Positions 9,223-23,771 of a stretch of DNA of 64,000 bases are shown here, one piece after another. The notes beneath the pieces were generated by a model. It searched no databases. It was not told the origin of the DNA and saw only the letters and a program-made list of their open reading frames with translations. The stretch is taken from NCBI GenBank assembly GCA_030248295.1, contig JASANH010001455.1, positions 248,001 through 312,000 of the forward strand. Direction: 5' to 3'. This DNA comes from Mesodorylaimus sp. YZB2_4. Taxonomy: Eukaryota; Nematoda; Enoplea; Dorylaimida; Dorylaimidae. The position numbers and the translations under genes are program-made. Positions within the stretch are counted from its first letter, which is position 1. Each line of letters begins with the position of its first letter.

Positions 9223-11064
9223 TCACGGTGCTGGGCAGCCTGAGAACGGAAAAATGATTCAAAGATGCGCGAAAATTCAGTTGTCCTGGACTCACTTCCT
9301 CGATCCTTGTAGAGAGTAGTGATGAAGTCGAGAACGCGGCACACGACGACGACCTGCACATCGGGCTCGCCCATTCCGAACGCCTTCAGCGGTGTCGGCA
9401 AATGAACTGGAAAATGCCGAGCACGTTTAACTTCCTCGCGTCCAACCACATCTCGTTTCCGATGTACGCAGCAGTAAAGCCGGCTGATCTTTCGACCCCG
9501 AGCGAGCAGTGGGCCATCAGGGCAGTCAGTCCGCTCTTGTCCATCTCGCGGTGCTGCGCGCGAACGTGGGCCACAGCGTCGGCCAGCTTTTCGATGTCTT
9601 CGTCGGAGAGGATCCTGTCGCCGGGCCACTGCTCGATGTGTACAAACTCCATCTGCGTACAAGGATGGTTTGAAAACCGACTCGAAAAACGAGCACGACC
9701 ACTCACCGTTCTCGATTCCCGGCCACGCTTTGCGGTCACGTGGTAGGACACAAACTCGTCCTGCGGGCCGTGCACGGCTTCGTTATTTTGAATCGCGAGT
9801 TCGCCGCACGCCATCGTTGCCCCCTTCGTCATGGGGATGTAGGGGCCGATCTTGGACTTGCCCTTTTCCGTCAGCGGCCCCAACCAGACCACAATGCCCA
9901 CCTGAAGAGGATGGCTAGGTCATGTTGTAGGCAGACCACGACTGACCCACACTCGCCTTCTCCTGCCATATGGCCAACCAGTGAGTCCCAAACTGAGCGG
10001 GAAGCCGCGCCTGGCATAACAACAGCTTGTTGCCGAAATAGTAGAACAGGCAGTTCATGTGCAGCGTGGACTGCACGTCGGCGAGGATCAAGCGGTTGTC
10101 AATTAGGAGCAGGACCTCAGGTGCCCGGCAGTCGTCCATTTTGCCCGCGCGGCCGTTCCTGTTCCTGTTTTCCACATCACCAAGCACTTAACAGCGCGCT
10201 CGAGGGTGAAGGGACACATTATACAAGACTTTATTCATTGGGCCGCGACTCGAACACTCGCCCGTAAGTGAGCACCCGGCGCGACAAGTGGACGCCTAAC
10301 CCGCCAGGCCACAAGGCCGGTGCTGTTCGTCCGCCTTCTCCTTGGCCGCGTCAGCGATTAAGTGCAGATACCGAAGCATTTGCGACGACGGTTGGCCCGG
10401 CTTGCAAATTTTTGCATGGCATCGATCTTAGTCTTCTTTTTCTTGAACTCGTCAAACACTACCACCCCTTCCCGTTGGTCAGATGCCGAAGAACATCGTG
10501 AGAATCCTTGGCCCCCATCTGGGCGCAATACATGTCTCGCCGAAGCTGCCTTATATCTGAAACGTCCGAAGTGCAGCTGAAACGGAGACTGAGCGGCAAT
10601 ATGTCACTTGCTTCCAAGAACAGGAGGGCCGCCGCAAAGGCGAGGCTAATGATGATGATGACTGCGAACACGAGACTCACTATCGCGCCAGCTCCTGAAA
10701 TCTAGGCCTTCGCTGAGAAACGGCGGAGAAGGACACTCTGAAGCCCCCTTTCCCAGAGAATGATGATGTATCTTGGTCTTGGCCGTCGCATTCGTCATCT
10801 GGATCAACGCGGAAAACTGATCTGAAAGATATGCGAGTAAGGCTCAGCATTGGTTCAAGGAATTTTCGTGGATAACACTCTCACCTGGCTGCTTATCGTT
10901 GCTTGATGTCGTGGACGCTTCAGCGAGGGATGTCGTCGAGCCTAAAACATATATCGAGATAAAACGAACCAGAAATGTAAAGTCGACTTACCTAGCAAAG
11001 CGGCCAGAAGCCATGCCGCTGAAACGGTTAACAGCGTCAACGCAATCGACCACCGCGAGGGCAT
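9223..11064 (-). CDS. Receptor-type protein tyrosine phosphatase-like gene, probably damaged
   Basis: Exon 1 (10992-11064) encodes a signal peptide (MPSRWSIALTLLTVSAAWLL). Exons 10885-10941 and from 10821 give a short Ser/Thr-rich ectodomain, and the exon from 10694 a transmembrane helix (VSLVFAVIIIISLAFAAALL). The phosphatase domain follows in exons 9951-10164, 9707-9901, 9296-9652 and 9223-9239, with IWQEK and a P-loop HCSLGVERSAG. The catalytic Cys and Arg are present, but the WPD loop reads QWPGD and the second Gly of the P-loop is Glu, so activity is doubtful. The frame breaks by one base near 10465 and 9400. An indel in a G5 run near 10740 would reconcile a third junction. It is either a pseudogene or carries assembly errors. 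A SINE B copy lies between exons. Confidence 0.65.
10187..10320 (-). repeat. SINE family B, copy B1, tail missing
   Basis: Read on the minus strand it starts with the tRNA-like head TTGTGGCCTGGCGGGTTAGG (A box), has a B-box-like GTGTTCGAGTCGC, then the family's CCCTCGAGCGCGCTGTT block. The ATGACATG tail seen in other copies is absent. It lies between exons of the phosphatase-like gene. Confidence 0.75.
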
Positions 11065-11297
11065 GGCAGATCCACAGCGCATGTGTCAGAGCGCTTGGCC
11101 GAGTGGCGCATCCAAGAGGCCGAGTGCCTGCGATAACAAGAGCACAGGTTCAGGATGCAACTGTACGTTGCCAGGAAAACTCGGTGATGCTGCGATTCAG
11201 AATTCAAAGCGTAAAGAGTGCAGACGATGCAGCTGCCTGCGTGATCGAGCCAGTGTGGGACCCCGGGTAGCTAGCTGACGGCTGTGTGCTCTGCGAC
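11065..11297. promoter_or_regulatory. Shared divergent promoter region of phosphatase-like gene and serpin
   Basis: Only 233 bases separate the two start codons, which face away from each other. No TATA box or other clear motif is visible. The region must hold both 5' leaders and promoters, so the two genes could be co-regulated (inference). Confidence 0.4.
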
Positions 11298-12939
11298 ATG
11301 GTTCCGGCTCTCCGCCATTCGTGGACAGCAAGAACTGATCAACTCGATCAATCTGTGGAAATATTTGTTCCCGACGATGCTGTTGCGGCACTTCTGGCAT
11401 CGATCGCATCGATCAGCGTTCTCCTGATTGTGTTTGCGTGCACTTGCTGCCGACCAGCTGACGAGACGGACAGGACCCTGCGCGAAGTCGTGAAGAAAAT
11501 GGGACAACATCCGCCCCGCAAGTCCTCTCGAAGTTCAGGCTCAAACAGTCAGAGCGAAAAGACGAGCTCGTCAGTTTCGCACGGGCCTTGCGAACTCGTG
11601 ACTGCAAAGTTCGCCTTGGGCTGGTTCCGCGCTTTGGACGTGGCTGCGCGCAAGAACGAGCCGCTGACCATGGTCACATCGCCGTACGCCATCCAAACAG
11701 CGTTCGCATTGTGGTACCTCGGCTTGAGCGTAGAGCGTCGAGAGCAAATGGTGGCAGCATTGTTCCCAGGGTGTGGATCGAAGGGCGGCGAAGTTTTTGC
11801 GGCTCTAAAAACAATGACGAACGCGACCAAGTGGTGGCGACGCCAGTCCATGCACGTGGCCAATCGACTCTACGCTCCCAAGCAGTGCCGCGTGGCATCC
11901 AAGTATCGTCGTAAAATATCAAAACTGTTTGGCGGGCAGCAGTTTCTGCAAGTCGACTTCGTCGGAAGTGCGCCATCGATCATTGACAGTATCAATCGCT
12001 GGGCGACGGCCGTCACGAAAAAACGGATTACTCAGCTGGTAAGCAGTCTTGCGATCGAACTGATAAGGTGCTAACTTCCCAGTTTCAGGTCAATTCGTTG
12101 GACGTGCACAAGGAGACGGGTCTTCTCATGGTCAGCGCCATCTTCGTCGACGCCGGTATGAATTTACAGTACCCTTTCGATCGATACTGCACACGGGTCG
12201 GCAAGAAGTTCTTTGCTGGCGGTGTCGAGAAGGTGTGCGATTACATGTGGCTGAAGCGACCACTGGACTACTTCGAGGACGACCAATGCCAAGTCTTGCG
12301 TCTACCATACAAGGGCGATGTCGCAATGGGCCTGTATTTCCTACTGCCGCGGAAAACAGACGGTTTGGCTGAACTGGAAGCTGCACTGACACCCGAACGT
12401 CTACTCGACTACTTGCACGCGTGTTCCGGATCGACGATCGAGGTCGAGGTACGCAAGAACCGACGAGACCGTATGCCCCACTAGAAATCCTTGTCTTTCA
12501 GGTGAGGGTGCCGAAGATGGTTTTGAATACGGAGCTACAACACGGCAATGTTCTGGAGGCGCTGGAGAAATTGAGCAATGCGACGACGGAGATTAGTTCG
12601 CCGCGGGTGCCCGAAAGCGAGTTCGAGCAGAGCAACTTCTCGAAAATGGTATTCATACCAAAGAAACCGAAAGGACGCGAAGCAAAACGGGCGAACAATG
12701 GTCGGAAATTATGGCTGGCCCAAATGGTGCAAAAGACCGCATTCGAATTGGAGGACATGTTCGTGGAGACAGATGGTGACGTCAGCCTCAGATCGTACCG
12801 GACGTTGTGCACGACCGACAGGGGAAGGACATCCTCAACCACTTTGTTCAACGCCGATCATCCCTTCTTCTTCGTGCTGGTCGTCGAAGAACCCAAGATT
12901 CCGATTGTGATGGGACGATTCTGCGGGCGACAAGAGTGA
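11298..12939 (+). CDS. Serpin with N-terminal transmembrane anchor, likely non-inhibitory
   Basis: Three exons, 11298-12038, 12089-12448 and 12502-12939, join in phase 0 and encode 512 residues. That is longer than the usual ~380-420 of serpins. A hydrophobic helix at residues about 28-48 (SISVLLIVFACTCC at its end) precedes a charged Ser-rich linker. The serpin fold then shows family marks: VTSPYAIQTAFALW, VANRLYAP, INRWATAVTKKRITQL, LRLPYKGDVAMGLYFLLP and the C-terminal FNADHPFFFVLVVEEP. The reactive-loop hinge reads ETDGDVSLRSY instead of a Thr followed by small residues, so loop insertion and protease inhibition are unlikely (family knowledge). Basic residues after the helix suggest the serpin body faces the cytosol (inference). 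The first ATG of the frame was chosen. Confidence 0.9.
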
Positions 12940-13153
12940 TCTGCTGGTCTGTGTTTTTACATGTTGAGCGTACAGAAAGATCCGCTGTTTTTGTCGTAAA
13001 ATCTTTTGCCAATAAGTACATGCACGGTCATAGCGCTGGGGCTTCAGGGATGGTGTTACGTGTTATATAAGCTTCAGCCTCTAGTTTCCTCACTATGGTT
13101 CTTTCTGTGCATAAAGACCCATCTTGAGACAAATAAGCGTGCGAATATTTTAT
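12940..13153. other. 3' flank of the serpin gene
   Basis: Presumed 3' untranslated sequence. Nothing further is seen. Confidence 0.4.
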
Positions 13154-13926
13154 CTAGTAGTATTTTGCAACATCACAGCAAATGTATGGCAACACCTTGG
13201 TGAGCCGAATGGCCTGGCCACCTTTGTCATAATTATTTCTATAGCAAGTAATGGTGCCTGTTTGTGCAGGCCTATGGCTGTGTCCCAGTTCGGGAGAGCG
13301 GCAGAGGTAAATCGAGACTAGGAGCTGAGTGGCGGCTCTACTTCTTACATCTGGCGAGCTTAGATGAGTGGGAGGCTGCTGATTAAAGGAGCAAGCCTCA
13401 CGAGAAATACTATCCGTATTTTGTGCAAGTTGCCCACGAGAGCGCGGTCGAGGAGTGATTCCGACAGCGACTTGATCACCCTGCGAAGGTGAACGAGAAG
13501 GAGCACGTGGCGCGTCGTGCTCGCCTTGCCGCAAACGATCCCCACCACAGGCACGAGTCAAAGAACGCAATGAGCTGGACCGATCTTGACGCTCATCACG
13601 ACTGTGCCGTGCAGTGCGATCGGTACTTGAGCCAGAACGATATTTCCTAGCCCGAAAATCCCTGGTCCAATGATTGCTGCGACGACAGTACGCACAATAC
13701 CTGTCCTGAGCACGGGAAAAGCGATCGCCAGCTACCTGGTGCGAAACAACACGATTGACTGCGTGTCCAGACGAACCACCACAAACCGAAAGTGTGGCTT
13801 CGGCGCGCTCCGAAATGGTGCGCGCAGCTGACAAGAGCTGCAGATCAGCACGATGGACCTCCATTTGCAACTGGTGTCCCAACAAGGTGTCTGGTCTGGT
13901 CGGCGCCAGGCCAGGCGGTTCACCAA
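13154..13926 (-). mobile_element. Retrotransposon gag-like remnant with zinc knuckle
   Basis: An open minus-strand frame of about 240 codons reads like the C-terminal half of a retrotransposon Gag. An alpha-helical segment (LLSAARTISERAEATLSV) is followed by a knuckle CAYCRRSNHWTRDF, in which the final Cys of the C-C-H-C set is Phe/Asp. A very basic, Arg/Ser-rich tail follows. The knuckle form with NHW resembles BEL/Pao elements (family knowledge). No protease, reverse transcriptase or long terminal repeats are seen, so it is a solitary remnant. Confidence 0.55.
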
Positions 13927-15248
13927 GGTGTTGCCATCACATTTGCATGCTTCACATCAGGATCGCTTCAGTTGTTCATAGCAACAGGCTTTCCTCCCAG
14001 TATTTATATAAACGGCAATATCCAACACTTCATGTACATGTACAGTGCTACTAATTCCTCGAAGTGGTCAGAGATCTTTTCTCCTCACCTACACTTTGTC
14101 ATAGCTTTTTTCCATTTCTGCATTTTTCAACTGGCCATACGTAAATCTCAGAAAAGGAAAAGAAAATGTTAAAAACTAGCACTTTGCAAAACGTGCTTCT
14201 AAACCTGATCTTCTGATCATTGCCAGCCCAAGTCGATATAAGATGTCACTTCAGCGCCCCTACTTTCTAAAGGTCGGGACACAAGCAATTCTTTGTTCCC
14301 GTAGTTGGTCTAACTCTTAGGTCCAGAGACCCAACGTATCTCATAACACAGGGCGAAATGGTTTTATCTGCATATCTCGACAACCGGCCATTGTTATGCA
14401 AAATTCTTTTGTAGGATCATAGATTGATAGGTAGGACATGCTAACACCAAAAATTATCAAAATCTATCACGCGGTTCTCAAATGGCGGCCCAAAACCCCC
14501 AAAAAAGTGTACAAAAACAATAATAACTTCATTTGAAACATGAATCCTACTAAAGGAAGAACTACCTTCTAGCACAGGCATCGCACAGTTGCAACTTGAT
14601 GCTGCAAACAGTCGGACCAACAATGGCGAACTACCAGTTGTGCGGAATGAAAATCTCTACGCAGTGTACTTCGATTTTTTTGCTTTACATTGCTCACCTA
14701 AGTTGCCCAAAAAATTTTCAGAAACCGCCACTTTAGGTTGCACACACTTATTGCGCGCGCGAGATTGGAATCCTTGGTGAGCCGATCCTTTAGCGTCAAA
14801 TGCAGCTGGACCATTTCATATTGACCAAAGTTGCTGTTATCCAGTTTACAAGCTACTCGGGGCGGCCAAAACGGTTGCTCTTAGAGTATTGCTGTTATTG
14901 GGGCTTGCTCTTATGCACGGCGCAATTATCTACAAAACATAGTTGAACAAATCGGTGCGGGGAAAACAGTTGCTGTTATGCAGAAGTTGCGAGGAACGGA
15001 TTGGGTTTGATCCAACCCGCCCGCATCCGTCAGTCAATGAGTGTATATTGACGGGTGGAGCATCACTTTTCATCCGGAAAACAAAGCAAACAATGGATGA
15101 ATCGCGTTCTATGCTTTCCTCGACCCAGCAGTCACTCGCCTCTGCAGGGTCTTGGATGGGCCTGTGCATCAAGGATTTGCATCGAGATCAGCGAGGCCTA
15201 GGCCCGTGCAATAACATATTTCGCATTCTGACTTTCGACACCAGCAGG
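13927..15248. other. Intergenic, no gene seen
   Basis: AT-rich in the first half. From 14830 to 14990 the phrase TTGCTGTTAT recurs several times, without a clear unit. No supported exon. Confidence 0.4.
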
Positions 15249-15410
15249 CGCCAGTTTCACAATCAGCTAGGACATGTCCTAAAGTTAGGACGATCAAATC
15301 GAAATGATGTAAGGGACTAGGACATCCTGAGTCATACCCTACATCATTGTGATTTGACTGTCCTAAATTTGGGACATGTCATATTTGATTGTGAAAGTGG
15401 CCCCAGGTTC
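15249..15410. mobile_element. Foldback MITE with ~65-bp inverted arms
   Basis: The left arm (GTTTCACAATCAGCTAGGAC ... GATGTAAGG) and the reverse complement of the right arm (CTTTCACAATCAAATATGAC ... GATGTAGGG) match over about 65 bases, with a few dozen bases between them. The flanks are GGCGCCA and TGGCCCC. A target duplication could not be decided. Confidence 0.8.
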
Positions 15411-16470
15411 TTTTTGGCCGCGACCCCTTTGTTCTTTGTTTTTCGTTTGCACCCACCACCAATAAGTTTTGTGAGGCATGCTCTCCACACGGGTGTAAAT
15501 ACCAGTGCCTGTTCTCGCGCCAGCGTAGTGTTCCTGATAAAAGCCTAGGGTATGGGCTGTGTACATATACATATGCTGGAAATATTGTATATACTGTATA
15601 GATATATGTATTGTACATAATGTACAAATGTATTGTATTTGTGTAAATGTGTAAGTACGCATATTTTTGCTTACTCCTAGGCGTCTGCATCCCAAACCGG
15701 GGGGGGGGGGGGGTATCGCCCATGTAACCATTCCTGTAGCTGGCCAAGCGGCCATTTGTATTGAGGTCTAGCTGGACCCCAACACTAGGGATCGAGCTGA
15801 TCTGATGATTCCAAGATCCCAGTAACGAAGCGAGCCAAGTCCAAGACACTCTGTCCTTCCTTGGACCTGTCTATAGTGCTAAACTTGCAGACTAACTTGT
15901 GCCATGCTAGAAAACGGGGAAGCTGTGACCTGCGTGAGGCCTTCTTTGTGTAATATTTATTGCTGCCTCCAAACCATTGCATTCTGCGCTTTCAAAAATG
16001 TGAAAACTGTCATAGGAAAATCTTACGAAATATTCGCTGGAAATTCTTTTCTATGAATAAGTTTTTTTCAATTGAGGTTTCCCTTTATGTGAAAATGTTA
16101 ATGCGACTGAGTGTGTGTGGTATCGAGATCACTTGCTGTGAGCAGGAGAAAGTATCAAGTTATGGAAAGTCGAAAAGTACTTAGAAATGTTGAGATTTTC
16201 TGCTTGAGAAGGATGCTACGTTGGACATTTGTCCCTATGTCCGAGCGAGCCGCGAAAGAACAGCATTCATTTTTTCGAGAGGCATCCCCGAACGGTGGTT
16301 TTCAGACTTGACTGCTAGTGGGTGGATATACTAGCGATTACGTCAGGATCTGGGATACCCGCTCGGCCAGTTGCGATGGTAAGGACACGATCAATGAGTG
16401 AGCTTCCGTGACTAACGACTAACTCAGCTTCATGTCAGGCGGAGGACGGGTCTCCACGCTTTTGTACCGC
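15411..16470. other. Intergenic with AT-rich tract and poly-G run
   Basis: 15555-15660 is a degenerate TATA/TGTA-rich tract. 15699-15713 is an uninterrupted G run. No supported gene. Confidence 0.6.
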
Positions 16471-16600
16471 AGCATGTCATGTCATGTCATACTTTATCCA
16501 TAGCCAAGCACCATAAGGCGCACTCGAGGGCTAAGGAACACATAATTGACAATCACTTTGTACCGAGGCGGGAGTCGAACCCCCCCCTGAAAGGGCGCAC
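16471..16600 (-). repeat. SINE family B, copy B2
   Basis: Minus-strand copy. The tail is a (ATGAC) array, seen on the plus strand as GCATGTCATGTCATGTCATAC, followed by the family block AGCCAAGCACCATAAGGCGC and a B box GGGGTTCGACTCCCGCC near 16580. The tRNA-like 5' end is diverged or replaced by a C-rich tract. Confidence 0.8.
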
Positions 16601-19287
16601 CAAGCGGAAGGGGAAACCCCCAACCCCCCAACCCCCCGCCCCCATCCCGGCATGGAATCGGTGATATTGGGTGCAAAAATTGTGCGCTCGCCTGTCCATT
16701 GTGTTATTTTGAGTAAGATTGTTCGTTTAGGGGTCACTGGTTTTTAGGATTGCGTAATATGTGGTGCCGGAATGGACGCGACACCTCGCCGTGTTCCCAC
16801 CCTGGCCGACGATCTCGATGGCAGCAGGCATTTTCTTCGTTTTGTACTGAGCCTCACACCAGACCCCACCAGAGGCCGTACTCTCGAAAGTTGACTGGAA
16901 ACAGTGAGCTGATTGGAATAACCCTAAATTTTCATCGAGGTGACTGGGATAATTCCAGTTGAGCTTACCCTAATATTCCAGTGAGGTGACTGGAGAAAGA
17001 CCTAACGGAATTGTGCTATTCTCGCGAGAAAACTGACCGTTGGTGGATGAAATGTTGAGGTCAGCGTGAAAGAGAAGTTTCATTGGAAAATTAGGAGGAT
17101 GACGACTCTGCCTTAAAAAATTCATCGATTTGACTTAAAATATCTGATTTAGAATTTTGCTCAGTGACTGTGCAATTGACAGGAAAACAGTGACAGCAAT
17201 ACATTCGAGATAGCTATCCCAGTTACGTCAATGGAAAAGTGCGAGGTGAGCCGAAGATCTCGCGGAAAACGCTTCGAGAATACGGCCTCAGAGGCACGCC
17301 TTACGCGGCCTGCACCAACGATGTGGTGTATTCTTTCAACCTGGCGAACGAATCTAGTCAACCTTGTGAGTAGCTAATTTGATTCTACACAGCTTTTTTC
17401 ATCAAATGCTCAAAGGGAACCCGCTATTTTTCAAATTTAAAATTTTTGTTTAAAATTACCATTTTAATTGGGGGAAACTTTGGAAAAATGATTGTAAAAT
17501 ATATCTTAAGATTTGAATTTCGTGTGTGTAATAAATATAAAATTAGCCTCTCCTCCTACAGTACAATAGTCTCCGAGTCAATAACGGAAATGATTTGCTC
17601 TTAAAACACCAATGGGCATTTTATCCAGAGGCAGGGGTAATTAATAAAAGGATGGAAAATTGGAATTTCAAGGCCAGTCAGGAAAAAATGGTGGCCGCGT
17701 TTTGAAGGCTTACATTTTGAATCACTGCCCTTTCAGAGGACCACTTGATCATACTGTAAATCAGTTGAAACTTGGTCAGGACTGCTCTGAGAACAGAATC
17801 AGGGGATAAATCCCATTGTTGACTGGAAAGCCTAGAATAATCAAGGAGAACTATATTTCTGTGCCTTGTAAGAGCCCTGATAGTCTCATGAGCTATGATC
17901 ATGGTTTTGTCTTTTCAGTCAAACGGTATCTAGATTGCAAGACATCATCCGAGAGGCCGTCTGTCCAGGCGTGGACGCTGCGCCCCAGAACGCAACAAAA
18001 TTGCCCCTGACAACAGGAATGCGGCTGTAATTTGCTCATTCGATTCTGAAACGCCCGTGTATCGACTAGACTTTGGAGAATCAGAGCTCGAGCTCGAGTA
18101 GATGAATACGGCTTCATGTTTGCGGAGGCGGTTGCTTGGAACGGATGGAGCTACTGTACTGACGTTAGCCGTGCTCCGCGACTACGCCGTTCGGCATCTG
18201 TGAACTGTCGACAACTCCATCGATCCGCCACAAAAATTAGCGAAGTGTCGCAAGTTCGACCAGGACCAAGAATAGTTTTGGATTACTCAGCGATGTTGCC
18301 ATCCCAGTTTCGATGTCCTGCCTCCTAGAGTTTTCATATTTTCGTGACTAACGCGTTTTGTGTTTTTGTTTTTCGCGTTGATATTTTTTGCACAGAAAAA
18401 GCTTTACTGAAGTTCTGGTTTAGAAGGATAAAAAACCGCGAACTTTGAATTACCTCTGAGGCATGTAGTCAAGCAAAAAATTCTCAGTTTTCACGATGCA
18501 CAGCAGTTGATGGTGGGTAAAAGTCCTTTTTTCATTCCCACTTAAATGTTTGAAAAAGTCGTCTCGCAGGCTGATATGCGCAGTATCAGCTGGTTATTTA
18601 AAAAATTCCTCTACGTCCACCCATGCCATTACGTCCACAGACTAACTGTAAATGCGCAGGTGACTGAACAGACTTGACCAGATTTCATATTCTAGCGAGG
18701 TTCTCGAGAAATAATGGTCAAGAGTTTTACGCATTTCCACTTTTGTTTTTTTCAGATTGGATTCCTGATCCGATTCAGAATATCTGAAGTATTAAGGGGA
18801 GGACAGACCTGCTCCTATCAGTGCGCTGGTTCAGGGAGCCTCCCTCAAGCAGGACGCCTAAAACTCATAAGCTGCCACCCACGAGACCGAGAGCCAGATG
18901 AGACCGAGTGGCTGGTTTGGTTTGCAGGCATCAGTCAATGCATCAACCAGCATTGACGCCTATCCTGCTAACCAGCACGGATCATGACAGACTCGACAAA
19001 TGACTCCATTCGCCTGAATCAGCGCCCACGTTCTATTAAATACTCGACCATATGGTAACCTATGACCCCATAATCCTCATAATGCGCGGCTCATACTTAG
19101 CAATCATCCCGCTAATCTGACTAATCACCACCCAATTACCCAATCGATATCCCGCCACAGTCTCATCATCTGATCACTCTCTATTGCAGATACCTCGTGA
19201 CGTGTGTAACAGATACTCTTTTTCTAGCTCTTGCTTGTGAGTGTAAGTGTATGATTATGTACTGTAAAGTATAAGGGCCTAATGATA
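16601..19287. other. Long intergenic stretch, no gene seen
   Basis: The only open frames are short and lack splice-consistent partners. AT-rich around 17380-17680. At 18800-18960 there are short repeated words around CATCAGTCAATGCATCAACCAG but no clear element. Confidence 0.4.
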
Positions 19288-19900
19288 ATCGGTCGCTCCC
19301 CTGTCGTCAGGCGCGTGTGCGCCAAATTCGCGAAGTTGCCACTTTCGGGCGATTTTTCTCGAAATTTTTAGCGGTAACTCAAGCTGATGTCAGCGACAAT
19401 TTTGTAGAGGGAAATTTGCTCTATCAAGCAGATATAATATAACTTCTGTCATGTTGCTGTCCGACATGACCGCGTGTGGAGAAGAGCAATCTCGAGACCA
19501 ACCGCACTAGACGAGAATTCTATTACGGTCCCCCATACTCTACACAGGTCGCCTGCTCCGGCCGTAGCCCCAGCGAGCAAGCTTTACAATAACGCACACT
19601 ACATTATATTATGCCTAGGCGGGAGATACAAACTCAACTGTGACACTTCGAGGCTTGCTTTTTCGTTTTAAGCTTTTATCGCAGATTTTCTGAAAATTTC
19701 TCATATTCAAATGGAAAAGATTTGGTATAAAGCTAATCAAAGCAGTACAACTAAAACAGAGACAACCAGCCGATAGAGCACATTTTTTTCTACAAAACTA
19801 TTACTGACATAATCCTTCGGTATCGGTAAAAATTGCGAGAGGAATCGCCCGAAAGCGGCGGAGGCGCAAAAACGCATGTCGACAGGCGTTGAGCGCCCGA
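19288..19900. mobile_element. Foldback element with ~130-bp imperfect inverted arms
   Basis: The left arm (19288-19430) contains CTTTCGGGCGATTTTTCTCG and TTTTGTAGAG..TGCTCTATC. The reverse complement of 19735-19900 contains CTTTCGGGCGATTCCTCTCG and TTTTGTAGAA..TGCTCTATC at matching distances. The outer ends also pair loosely (CTGTCGTCAGGCGCGTG against CTGTCGACATGCG). The loop carries an independent repeat (19438-19655). No transposase and no obvious target duplication. Confidence 0.75.
19438..19655 (+). repeat. Dispersed repeat family F, copy F1, inside the foldback loop
   Basis: Matches the reverse complement of 59838-60056 at roughly 85% by eye. Shared blocks are GACCGCGTGTGGAGA, CACTAGACGAGAATT, GGTCGCCTGCTC.GGCCGTAG, GCGAGCAAGCTTTACA and GCGGGAGATAC. 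The match stops at the edges of the foldback arms, so it is a separate unit. Confidence 0.8.
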
Positions 19901-20038
19901 CTAGTTTATGAGCTGTATGTTCGTGTATGCGTAGTCTATTCGAGCACCTCGACTGTCTACCCATATTGTTCAGTGAAGCCTAAGTGCATTTTCTTACCCC
20001 TCGAGCGGGCTCCTGTATCGTAGTTGTCAGAGTAGCCC

Positions 20039-20254
20039 TTATTTGACACTTCCCACTGCAGAGAATGTTCCAGAAAAAAACGGAGTGCCGTGATCTTTGA
20101 ATGATCTTTTGTTGATGCGTAAGCACAAATCATCGAAGTCCTTATCGGCGTGCAGACTCTCAAAGGCGTCCAGGTTTTCTGCTGCGCACAAATACTGCTC
20201 ACCCAAAACGGGGAAATCGTCCACGATGTCCAGTTCGCGGCCAGCCATGGTCAT
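20039..20254 (-). CDS. Possible small protein or first exon, divergent from CDC48
   Basis: Opens with MTMAGRELDIVDDFPVLGEQ and continues as an acidic, protein-like frame (AFESLHADKDFDDLCLRINK) for about 60 codons. The frame then runs out in a T-rich stretch and stops. It faces away from the CDC48 gene, about 370 bases upstream of its start. No family is recognised, and it could be a first exon whose partner I could not place. Confidence 0.35.
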   Translation of the reverse strand: MTMAGRELDIVDDFPVLGEQYLCAAENLDAFESLHADKDFDDLCLRINKRSFKDHGTPFFSGTFSAVGSVK

Positions 20255-20626
20255 AGACCACAGCGCATTTTTTTTCTCGTGCGCATGTTCTTTTTATCAT
20301 CTGCCGCGTGGCACGTGTTGCTAGCGTGTACATAGCTACTTGGGAGGGGGGGTCTCAAGACACTCATATCGAGGATATCCGAACGTCAGGAACTGTTTTT
20401 ATGGGGACTTTCGTGTCGCCTGGACAGGTCGAGTTCAGGGTTCCTGTGACAGTGCAGTCAGCTCGGTGAGATATTGTAAAGCGATGCGCATTGTACAGTC
20501 AGCTGGAATCCAGCTGCTCTGCAGGCTTCTCGCTCATTCGATGCTTGGTGTGTCGTGAAAAGAGGTTGCGAACCGAAGCGAACTGCTGCGTATCTAAATC
20601 GGAGAAATTAGAGGACGAAGGGCGGC

Positions 20627-23771
<3,145 letters not shown>

